Assembly: GCA_003116975.1 (NCBI GenBank)
Contig: BGKB01000083.1
Location: 254,603-318,602 of the forward strand
DNA: 64,000 nucleotides
Reading direction: 5' to 3'
Source of the DNA: Aurantiochytrium sp. KH105
Lineage: Eukaryota > Sar > Bigyra > Thraustochytrida > Thraustochytriidae
The position numbers were made by a program, and so were the translations under genes. How positions within the stretch are numbered: the stretch's first letter is position 1; every line of letters starts with the position of its first letter. Positions 9,298-18,600 of this stretch are shown one piece after another. Below the pieces are notes generated by a model. It worked only from the letters and a program-made list of their open reading frames with translations, was not told the DNA's origin and made no database searches.

Positions 9298-10461
9298 ATG
9301 CGTGGCGACCAGGGAGACGCAGAAGGCGAGGCGTTGCGCCAGGAACACGAAGTCCGCAAGACGCAGGCTGACGTGGAAGAGGCTGAACGTAAACGAAACG
9401 CTCTCGACGAGCGATGGCGACGCAAGCTCGAAGGACGCAAGGAAGAGCAACAACGCAAGCTCGAGGAAAAGCAGGAAGCGCTCGACCCGACGCAGGATAT
9501 CGATGCATTTGTGAAAAGGTTTGATGCCCTTCATGTTTGCATCGATGACGGCCTTGAAAAAGCCAAAGCTCTTGCCCAAGGGGAAAAGGGCATCTCTCGG
9601 CTTGATCTGAAACAAAAACTCGACGGCTTGGTAAAGACTGTAGGCGACATGCAAAAGGAGCTCGCGGGGGCCACGCTCTACCTTCCACCCTATGACATTC
9701 GCCAGGCCTCGGACAAGATTGCTTCTGCGACAGCCAAAATTGAGAATGCCAGAGTTGAGCTCGCACCGCGTCGTAAATTTGCCTTTGGTAACAAGTCGAA
9801 GCCAAAGTCCTCAAGCAGCCAGAACGCAACGACTTCCCCGTCACAGCAGCAACCGCAGCAGCAGAAGCAAAGTCAAACAGATGTGGCTCCGCCGACAGCT
9901 CCGGAACCTGTGCGAGCCGCCGAGGCCTTGCTCGCTAAGTTTTCTGAAGAGAGTACCGAGCTGGTTGTCGAAAACAAAAAGGGAGAAACGATTAATATTG
10001 GGGAAATCCATGAGGTTAGCAGTGACCAGGACGTGCGGCTTCGTTCGCTGGAAGACTGCACCGTTCATCTTCTCAAACCCACCAGCGCGGTTCGCTTCCT
10101 TCACCTCAAGCGATGTCGCATCTTTGTCGGACCGGTAGCGGGTTCGTGTTTCTTTGAAGCCTGCGAAGACTGTGTGTTTATGATTGCTTCGCGGCAGATC
10201 CGTATTCATGATTCAACGCGGTGTGATTTTTATCTTCACGTGCTGTCTCGTCCTATTATCGAGCACTGCAATACTCTTCGTTTTGCGCCGTACGGACTTT
10301 CGTATGAGGGGCTCGACTCGCAAGTTCAAGCTGCAGGTCTCGCTGCTCCGAGGGCAGCTGATATGTGGAAAGATGTCGATGACTTTCGCTGGCTACGACA
10401 GCAGCAGAGTCCTAATTGGGCCATTTTAGATGAAGCCGACCGCGAAAAGGCCGCGTTATGA
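9298..10461 (+). CDS. TBCC: Tubulin-folding cofactor C
   Basis: 387 residues from ATG 9298. The N-terminal 130 residues are charged helices, as in the TBCC spectrin-like domain. A Ser/Gln-rich linker (about 165-200) follows. The C-terminal beta-helix TBCC/CAP-like domain contains FLHLKRCRIFVGPV, then ASRQIRIH with the arginine expected to act as the GAP finger toward beta-tubulin, then PIIEHCNTLRFAPY. TBCC triggers GTP hydrolysis and release of the tubulin heterodimer in the cofactor supercomplex. The FAPY motif favours TBCC over RP2 or TBCCD1. It is divergent from the kinesin-like gene and convergent with the RCC1 gene. Confidence 0.88.
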   Translation: MRGDQGDAEGEALRQEHEVRKTQADVEEAERKRNALDERWRRKLEGRKEEQQRKLEEKQEALDPTQDIDAFVKRFDALHVCIDDGLEKAKALAQGEKGISRLDLKQKLDGLVKTVGDMQKELAGATLYLPPYDIRQASDKIASATAKIENARVELAPRRKFAFGNKSKPKSSSSQNATTSPSQQQPQQQKQSQTDVAPPTAPEPVRAAEALLAKFSEESTELVVENKKGETINIGEIHEVSSDQDVRLRSLEDCTVHLLKPTSAVRFLHLKRCRIFVGPVAGSCFFEACEDCVFMIASRQIRIHDSTRCDFYLHVLSRPIIEHCNTLRFAPYGLSYEGLDSQVQAAGLAAPRAADMWKDVDDFRWLRQQQSPNWAILDEADREKAAL

Positions 10462-10677
10462 TCATCGAGAAAAAAAAAAGAAGGAAGGTAGGACTACGAA
10501 AAAGACGAAAGTATTTCATCTTTTGTGAATCACATGCGCAAATCTTTGGCGACAGGAAAAGGCACACAAGCCTCGGCAATCGCTTCTTCTTTTTTGGAAA
10601 GAAGTAGAAATAGATAGTGGATCGTTGCTGGAAGCCTGCTTCTCTTTGCATCGGGGTCCAAGGAAAATGACCTATTC

Positions 10678-13600
10678 CTAAGACATCATCATTATTTTAC
10701 TTTGGGCAAATTGTTGGGCGACTTTCTTGATCTCAGAGCAATCAATTTTGCTTTTGAGCATTGTATTTACCTGAAGACGCTCCTCGATGACAGCATCAAT
10801 AAGGCGAAAACAACGATCACACACCGAGAGAGCGTGCGCCGAAAGAAAGGGATGCAAGGGAGATGGCCGTCGAGACAAGGCACTCACAACACCAAGGGAT
10901 TCGGGCGGTTCGTTTGTCTCTCGATCGAGCGTCACCCAAAGTGACATGCTCGAGCCACGGACTTGCTGCACATCACGGAGCGTACCCCCAATGGAATTTT
11001 GACCAAAAATTCGCACAATGCCATTTGGGCGCGGGGAAATGAGCGCAACCCAGAAAAAGGCACGACCACCTTGCATCGAATGTGCAACCAGCGTCGAAGG
11101 CGCTTCAAAAGTGAACGTACGGACGGAATGTGCAGCCTTTGCGCTGACGCGGTTCAACTGCACGTGCTCTTTCGATACGAGCGTGCTCGGGCTTCCGTCA
11201 CGATCTTCGTACAGGGTGACAAGAAAATCCTGATACAACGACCGCTCAGGATTGGCACCGAGGCCATCCAAGGCGATCGAAATGGAACCAACCACGATTT
11301 CGTCGCCTGGCATAGCCGAAAACGACACACGTGACATCAGCATGAGCATTTGCCGAGAAGATTTCGACCCTCCTGAACCTGCCGTTGCGTTTTGTGGAGC
11401 GTAGAGAGTGAGAGACGCCTGGTCAATTGTCCAGCCACGAGGTAAGCCCGCATAGCCTGCCAAAATGCGGGGCGTTTCGAGACTTTTATTCTGCTGCCGA
11501 AGATTCTCCATGACCTCAATCGCTTTTTCGCGCGCTTTTGCCAACAGCGCGTCGCTCTCGGCGACTGCTTCTTCCACCAGTTGGTGCTGACTCACAGGAG
11601 GCTCTTGGTTTCCGCGCGACTCACTTTTTTTTTGCAAAAGGGCAAATACATTTGCAGGAACAATGCATGTATTCCACACGCAGTGCGTTTCAGCAATCGC
11701 CTTCTTCCATAATGCTTGGAGACTTGCGGTATAATCTTGCTGAAGTCGTTCTTGTCGCCGCAGCTGGATACGTTTATACATGCAAATTCGCGTTTCGATC
11801 TCGTGGATTTGAAGCTCTTTGGCAATTTGCTCGCTGGCCAACGAATCAAGGGCCCGTCGCTGTTCGCCTGCGCTTTCTTCAAGAGCGATACGGGTCTTAA
11901 TGCCCTCGAGCGTCTGATTCTCTAATTCATCGAGGTCTTGCGTGTCGCGAGAGATCGCAGCATTCAAATCGGCGCTCCGATCTAGCTTCGCCTCAGTGCC
12001 TAGGTTTGACGGCAAAAGATCCTGCAACTTGGCGAGTTCCGAGATGCGTGCCTGTCGGCCGGATTTGATGCGGACAACTTGATCTCGCAGCTGAGCATTT
12101 TCCTTGTTCAAATCCTCGAGTTCCAACTCTGCATCCTTGAGACGAGCCAAAATGGCCTCCCGATGCTTCTCCATACCCGTCATTTCCGCTATTTTGCGAG
12201 CGAGGCCCGCTTCCGCGCGCTCGAGACGATCTTCCACCGCTGCAAGGCCAGAATCTTTGACGACTTCGGCATCTATTTTGGCTGCTGATGATACCATAAA
12301 GTTCTCAAAATCATCAACGGACTTGAACGTGTGATTTTCTTTCGAGGACGATACACATACAAGTTCTGCGGCCTCTGTGCAGGCTCGCAATCGGTCATCA
12401 GCATATTTACTACTCGCGAGGCTCTCTTCATTTTCGACATCCGCTCCATGTTGTGGTCGCTGGCCTCGCCAGAGACGGAGGGCACGTTGATGGCGTAAAT
12501 TGAGGTCAACAAGTTGCGCTTGCTTGCTTGCGTTGGCATGCTGAAGACGCACAAGCTCTTCACGGCTCGTCTGAACCGCGGCATATTCGTCACTCGATTT
12601 GCTTGTCCATGCAACAGCATGTTCGCCACGTGCGTTCATGCGTAGTGTGCGAAACCCCCGGGAAGGATCCGCGTGCCTCTCTGCATCATGCTGGCGCTCC
12701 TCGCGGCATAGGTGAGGAATAAGTCGCGGCTCCAAGACCATTTTGACATCAGTGTTGACGGCGTGGACCACAGGTGCAAGAAAGGGATTAGAAGGTTCTC
12801 GAATCGACTCCTTCGCACGGACGCCCTCCCTTTCGCCAAGAACAAACTGCCTTGCTTTCGCGAAAGACCGCTCGCCCAGAGTCTCTCTTACTCTATCATA
12901 AGGCTTCTTGCGCTGTCCGCCGATGCCTTCGAAAGGCAGCGAAGAAAGAGGTGAAGAAGTTGAAGTAGAACGAGGAGGAAGAGAGGAAGAGGGAGAAAAC
13001 AATGGTCCCCACGAGAACCCTGCATGCTTGCCTTTCATCTCACCAGAAGGAGGAGACAATGTGGGCGCTGTTTCTTGTGTTTGATTCGACGACAGAGAGC
13101 CGGACATTGTGCTTTGCGAACGTACGCGGTGTCCAAGTTGCCCCTTATTGTTGGCGCCCCAGCCGTACACATGACCGATCTCGGTCTGACAAAGTGTAAA
13201 CGCTTTACCACACGTTACATCTGTAACGCGTTCTTCGATACTGACGACAATACAAGGTGATGCACGGGGTCGCGTGTCCTCGAGACCAAGTTGCCCCGAG
13301 CCATTCGCCCCCCACGTATAGAGATTCCTTCGTAACGACGAAGACCGCGCTGCAAAATGATCTTCGCCCGCTTCGATTTGTTCAATGACAACTCGCATCC
13401 TGAGGTCGCCGTCTTCGTGGCCTTGCCGGGACAATGCGCTAGGGAAAATCACTTCAGAAGGAACTCGCGCTTTGTCGGTCCACGTGAACACCTGGCCAGT
13501 CTCCAGCAGCATGAGCATACCCGTTGCTGCGCACGCTAAGCCTTTGACCACGCTCGGTTTGATAATGGCCAAGACCTTTTCCAGCCACTCTGCTCGTTGT

Positions 13601-13767
13601 CGTGATTCTTGGTCCACAGCCAGCTTATGATCGCGTGCTATCGCGGCACGAGGCTCTTCATTGTCCGCATTCTCAACGTTGAGTAGGTCGCGCTCCAGGC
13701 CAAGCTCGCGGTCCAAGTCTTCGTCGAGGAGGTCCCGCCGCTCGTCTTCGTCTTGCAGTACGGGCAT
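10678..13767 (-). CDS. RCC1-repeat protein with central coiled coil and C-terminal beta-domain
   Basis: 1029 residues from ATG 13767. RCC1-type repeats occupy about 70-230 (GQVFTWTD, NLYTWGANGSGQLG, HVYGWGANNKGQLGH), too few for a full seven-blade propeller. A Ser/Pro-rich linker and a long coiled coil (about 430-730) follow. Residues about 795-925 look like a beta-sandwich (VVGSISIALDG, VTLYEDRDGSPSTL, RAFFWVALIS). That pattern reminds me of bacterial choice-of-anchor domains, with low certainty. A conserved C-terminal tail reads CDRCFRLIDAVIEERLQVN. The function is unknown; RCC1 blades often bind small GTPases or chromatin. Confidence 0.6.
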   Translation of the reverse strand: MPVLQDEDERRDLLDEDLDRELGLERDLLNVENADNEEPRAAIARDHKLAVDQESRQRAEWLEKVLAIIKPSVVKGLACAATGMLMLLETGQVFTWTDKARVPSEVIFPSALSRQGHEDGDLRMRVVIEQIEAGEDHFAARSSSLRRNLYTWGANGSGQLGLEDTRPRASPCIVVSIEERVTDVTCGKAFTLCQTEIGHVYGWGANNKGQLGHRVRSQSTMSGSLSSNQTQETAPTLSPPSGEMKGKHAGFSWGPLFSPSSSLPPRSTSTSSPLSSLPFEGIGGQRKKPYDRVRETLGERSFAKARQFVLGEREGVRAKESIREPSNPFLAPVVHAVNTDVKMVLEPRLIPHLCREERQHDAERHADPSRGFRTLRMNARGEHAVAWTSKSSDEYAAVQTSREELVRLQHANASKQAQLVDLNLRHQRALRLWRGQRPQHGADVENEESLASSKYADDRLRACTEAAELVCVSSSKENHTFKSVDDFENFMVSSAAKIDAEVVKDSGLAAVEDRLERAEAGLARKIAEMTGMEKHREAILARLKDAELELEDLNKENAQLRDQVVRIKSGRQARISELAKLQDLLPSNLGTEAKLDRSADLNAAISRDTQDLDELENQTLEGIKTRIALEESAGEQRRALDSLASEQIAKELQIHEIETRICMYKRIQLRRQERLQQDYTASLQALWKKAIAETHCVWNTCIVPANVFALLQKKSESRGNQEPPVSQHQLVEEAVAESDALLAKAREKAIEVMENLRQQNKSLETPRILAGYAGLPRGWTIDQASLTLYAPQNATAGSGGSKSSRQMLMLMSRVSFSAMPGDEIVVGSISIALDGLGANPERSLYQDFLVTLYEDRDGSPSTLVSKEHVQLNRVSAKAAHSVRTFTFEAPSTLVAHSMQGGRAFFWVALISPRPNGIVRIFGQNSIGGTLRDVQQVRGSSMSLWVTLDRETNEPPESLGVVSALSRRPSPLHPFLSAHALSVCDRCFRLIDAVIEERLQVNTMLKSKIDCSEIKKVAQQFAQSKIMMMS

Positions 13768-14050
13768 CGGCCCGTCTCTGCACGTCTCTCCCTCGCTCCG
13801 CGCTAGCAGCAGGGCGTGCGGGTCCGGCGCACGTCGAAGAAGCGCTCGTTTCCGAGTTCTCTATGCTTTCGGTCTTGCTTGCGCGCAGGAGTCGGCAGCA
13901 CGCAGCCCGCGGAGCCTGCAGGTCGCCAGTCATCCAAGCCAAAGGAGAAGAAGAGATGGTCGAGTGCTCTCGTTTTGGTGTCGTCGTCTCGCCTCGGTTC
14001 GCCTCCGAGTCGATCCTGCACCAGACCAACTTTATGGCGGGACGCGCAGC

Positions 14051-15439
14051 ATGACGAGGGCAACGACGTCGCGCGATGACCGTGCGCGGGCGCGGTCCTC
14101 GTCGCGGTCCTCGTCGCGGTCCTCGTCGCAACGCGGGACGAAAACCAAGGCCAAGGCGAAGGTGAAGGCCAAGACGAAGGTGAAGGCCTCGTCGAGTTCA
14201 CAGTCAGGCCTGAGCCAAGACCTCGCAGCGAGGACCTGCGCCGCGGTCGAGGCGGTGCGCGAGCGTATCGAGGATCTTCAGCCTGCGCAGAAGCGACGAG
14301 CGGCGGGAATCCTTGCGCTCGTGGTTCTGGCAATGGTCTCGCTGTTGGCAAATGCTGCGTGGACGTCGCCGACAACGCCACAGCCGCTTGAAACGGATCC
14401 AGCGGTGGCGGCGCGCTCGGCGCTTCGGGCCGGCCCCGTCCGAAAACGGCGTCGGAGGAAACATCTGCATGAAATTTGCCCGCATATCGTCAAGACGCTC
14501 GGAAAGCCATATGAAAATCGGTACACCAAAACGCTCGGGCAGCCAAGCGACACTTTGCCACGATTGACAACAGTGTCGCGGGGCAACATTCCCGTCGTTC
14601 TCGGCGTGCCCCACGGAGCGAGTCATAAAAGCTCCAAGTATACTTGGCAAGTAGACAATCTTCTTCCTCGCGAGGGAGCGAGTCAAGCATTCAACGCGTC
14701 GAGCTTCCAGAGCCGATTGTCACGTGTCAGCAGTGATACAAACACACAGACTATGGCCAAGAAAATTGCCGACATATACAAAAAGCGATACAAACGGTAC
14801 CCATACATTGTCCAAGCCGACTTTCATCGGCGCTTCGTTGACGCCAATCGCCGCGTCAATCACTCGGAGGCTTGCTGCCCCGACATGTGGCCCAAATGCA
14901 CAGCTGTTGCAGACTATTGGTTCGAAAAGGATGGCAGTCCCAACGCGGAAGCTGCTCGTCGAATCAATCGCGCGCGAGCCATCTATGACGATTATCATGG
15001 ATCCATTGTGCAAGCGCTCAATGAGATACACACCAAGCATCCTGGCAAACCCATCTACTTTATCGACGTTCACGCCCAGCGTGCTGTCACAGATGAGGAG
15101 CTTAGCATCACCGCCGAAGACATGGAGGAAACCATTATTGTTGGCACCCAAGATGGAAGACTGGTGCGCAGTCGAGAGGAGCTGTACAGCCCGCGTGGCC
15201 TCGTTGGTCAAATTCTTGCACAAGGCGTAAAAGTGTATCCACCAAACAATGAAGTAGCAGACCACCGTCTCTATAATGGAGGCCATGGTGTCGCCGAGTA
15301 TTGTGTAAACAATACGCTCGGGGGTGAAGTGAATGGAATTCAGATGGAGTTCGGATTTCGTCTCCGTATGCGTTCCAAAACCCTCGAAAAGACCGCCGCT
15401 GCTATTGTCGAAGCGCTCGAAGCTGTCTTGGCAGTATGA
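14051..15439 (+). CDS. N-formylglutamate amidohydrolase-like protein with N-terminal membrane anchor
   Basis: 462 residues from ATG 14051. The open frame extends further upstream but overlaps the start of the divergent RCC1 gene, so this Met is preferred. A Ser/Arg and Lys/Ala-rich head (1-50) precedes one hydrophobic segment (about 84-104), suggesting type II topology. The catalytic region carries NIPVVLGVPHGA, DTNTQTMAKKI, YPYIVQADFHRRFVDANR, IYDDYH, YFIDVHAQ and GVKVYPPNN. These are features of the FGase superfamily, Zn-dependent amidases that in bacteria release glutamate from N-formylglutamate. The true substrate here is unknown. The fold is far commoner in bacteria, so ancient transfer is plausible. 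Confidence 0.7.
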   Translation: MTRATTSRDDRARARSSSRSSSRSSSQRGTKTKAKAKVKAKTKVKASSSSQSGLSQDLAARTCAAVEAVRERIEDLQPAQKRRAAGILALVVLAMVSLLANAAWTSPTTPQPLETDPAVAARSALRAGPVRKRRRRKHLHEICPHIVKTLGKPYENRYTKTLGQPSDTLPRLTTVSRGNIPVVLGVPHGASHKSSKYTWQVDNLLPREGASQAFNASSFQSRLSRVSSDTNTQTMAKKIADIYKKRYKRYPYIVQADFHRRFVDANRRVNHSEACCPDMWPKCTAVADYWFEKDGSPNAEAARRINRARAIYDDYHGSIVQALNEIHTKHPGKPIYFIDVHAQRAVTDEELSITAEDMEETIIVGTQDGRLVRSREELYSPRGLVGQILAQGVKVYPPNNEVADHRLYNGGHGVAEYCVNNTLGGEVNGIQMEFGFRLRMRSKTLEKTAAAIVEALEAVLAV

Positions 15440-15625
15440 ATGACCACAAATGCCTAGGAACGATAGTGAAGAGCGTGGACGCAAGCGAGTGAAACTCCCT
15501 GCCAGGACTACTTCTTGTTTGCACTCATTCTGTTTATTATGTGATATCGAGATGACGAACAGCAAGAAGAAGGATCAAACAACAGATTGACAAACGGAGA
15601 CTTTCCTACTTTTTCATTTTGAAAG

Positions 15626-18600
15626 TTAAGGGTCCATGATCTGATTACGGTTCGCGTACATGTTGCCGGTGTTGCCGCGTAGCATGTCGATTTCGGTCTT
15701 GAGCGCGTGAATTTCGTGACTCTGCATCTTAACGAGCTGAGTGAGCTTGGCAGTCTCCTGCGCCTCACGATGGGAAACAAGCCCGTGCGCAGCATGCGAT
15801 GCGCCGCCGTTGGCGCCATTGAGTTCCGCCTCGAGCAGTTGCTGTTTTTCCGTGAGACTGGCAATCTGCTGCAAAAGAGTCGAATTACGTCTCGTTGCCT
15901 CGAGCAAACGCTCTTGCGCGAGACCAATCTTCTTTTGTGCGCTCGCATGCTCTGCGTGCTGCTTCTTTTCTTGTTGCTTGGCCTTGTTGGAGACCTCAGT
16001 GGATCCCGAGGAACCCATCTTCTCGATCGTGTCCAGGTCGATGACCTGACCAAACTTGAGAAGCTGAAGATCCTTGCACTTGTCCTCGAGCGCCGCGATG
16101 TCCCGAAGTTTTTGCTTCTTCTCGCGCTTGAGCCTCTTTTGCATATGGTGCAGCTCCTTAAACTCGAGCTTCTTGTCGCAATTTTCGTCAAGAAGACGGC
16201 CAATGCCAGCGTGCAGATCGTGAAGCTCGTGCTTGTCGAAAACGAGGGAACTTCCAATACTGGTGGGAAGGACCAGACGCGCCTTGTGGCGCCGAGTACG
16301 CTCGGCAGAAATGCGTGCCCGTCGCACCTCCAGTTCGAGATCGCGAATGCGTCCCACCAGCTCGTCTTGACGTTCAATAAGAGCGTCATCCTCGGCGTTG
16401 GACATGGCAGCCTCGTCCAGGGCAGCAAGCTGATCTCGGGCCTGGACAAGCTGCAGCTTGAGGTTGACAATTTCAACGTCTTCGCTGTCAAGTGGAACGT
16501 CCTCCTCAAAAATCGTGTCGTCTTGATCGTTGTCCACAGCAGCGAGTGCGGCATCGAGGTCGGCGTCAGCATCCTCTTCGACACTGCCCTCAGGGACGAC
16601 AAGGCACGCAAGTTGCGCGAGTCGTAGGACCACGAAGGTATCGACCTCGTTCAGCTTTCGCTGCTTCTCGTTCTGAAAAGCCTGGATCTCAATGACTGTA
16701 GATTTTAGATCTTTGTCAATCTGCTTCTCGCGACCCTGATGGCGATCGTTCGCCTTGCGCAACTCATCAATGGCCTTGTTGAATCCGGAGAGAACCTCTT
16801 CCTGATCGAGGCGCTTCTCGCGCAGCTCAAGGACTTTTTCGTAAATGGCTGGGTCGCAGCCGTCCGGGCAGCGTTCTTCTTCAGGCTCGCCCTCCTCAAA
16901 GTCCTCCTCTTCGTCGTCGTAGTCCTCGTCATCCTCGGAATCAGACTCTTCGGAGTCAGAATCACCGTCCCCTTGCTGCTTGACGCGCTTGATCTTGCGC
17001 TTGAAGATCTTGAGCAGCTGCGCGCTCGCCGGGTTGGCATCACCACCAACAAGGGTATGAAACTCCTCAAAGATGACGCGATCCTTTTCCTGCCAAATGG
17101 CGAGCTCGGCCTTTTTAGCCGCCAGGTTCTCCTGGCACGAGGTGATTTCTGCAAGCACCTCGCTCTTTTGCTGCCGGCACGAATCAAGCTTGCTGCTCAG
17201 CGCGTGGTCCTTTTTCTCAAACTCGTTGAGAAGCTGCTGCTCGCGAAAGAGGAGAATCTGGCGCAGCTCGGCGGCCACCAGATCTGCGTCGAGCTGCGCG
17301 CGCTCCTTGCGAAGCTCGTACACGGCCGAATCAAAGGCGCGCACAGATTCGAGGCTTCGTTCGAGGATTCTCGACTTTTCAAAGAGAAGTTGCTTGCGCT
17401 TGGTGTTCCACACCGCCTTCTCGAAGCTTGTCTTGGCGTCTGCGCAAACTTCACGAAGCGCGGCTGCGCAGAATGCATTGGGCCCTTGGACTTCGATGCG
17501 GGATCGCTGCTCTGCCATCGTGTCCGAAGACGACGCGGATCCGCATAAAAATGTCTCCATGTCTTCGGGGGTCAGCTCGAGGCGCTTTTCTGGCCATTCG
17601 CCGCCATCGAGACAAAGCGGGAGCCCGAGGCTGCCGGGGTCCTCACCAAGCTCCTCGTCAATGGCCCGAATGCGCGTCTCGTCGACGCGCGCGCGCTCTA
17701 CGATGCGGCGCTTCAGCTCACGAAGTGCAAGAAACTTCTCGTTGAATTTCATTCGCAGGGCTTGGACGCTCTCCGCGAGAAGAATGCTTTGGCGGTACTT
17801 CTTTGCAGCGTTCACCTGAAGATGGACGGGCACCTGATAGTTCTCTGCGGACTTCAGCTTGTAGTCACCCATATTGTTGAGGACCCACTCGATCGCGGCA
17901 ACATCGACAGGGTCGTCGGCGTCCTCGTCTGGCTTGGTCTCGAGAAGCTCGCTCATCTGCAGCTTGCGCTCGCGGCGGCCTGCTTTGCGGGCCTCCCAGC
18001 CTGTTGCTGCATCCGCCTTCTTTTGGCGCTTCCCAGCTGCGGGGCTGCCGGGCCCGCCCTCGGTTTCAGGTCGGGCGCTCTTGTTGCCGTTGTTGGCGCC
18101 GTTGCCTCCAGTATCTGCACTTCCACCTGTGCCATTCCCCGACGCACCAGCGCCGTTTCCATTGACATCGTTGAGAACTTCGTGCAGGGTCGCTATGGCT
18201 TTGCGAAGAGACTCGGAAAATTTGGCTGTCCGGAACGAACGGACAATGTAGTCCTCGTTAAAAGCGGCAAGCGAGATGCTGTCGACCAGGATTTCGTTGA
18301 GAAAAAAACGCTTGAGTTTCTCCAGCTTGGCCTTGCTCATATTTACGTCCCATTGCGTCTCCTTGATCACCTCTTCAAGCTGCGCTTTGCCCTCTTCCAT
18401 GAGCGCTTCAATGAGATCATTGTCGATATCGAAGGCGTCGCGCGGAAGGCGCGTTTCCGGCGCATCACGTTCATTTTCTTCGACAAGAGCCTCAAAGTCT
18501 TTTCGAAGGTCGGCAATGACCTGGCGTACTTTGTCCTTTTCAACCTCGGCAACTCGAAGCTTTGCATCTTCCTCCGTCTTGAGCTTGTCGTCTTGGATCG

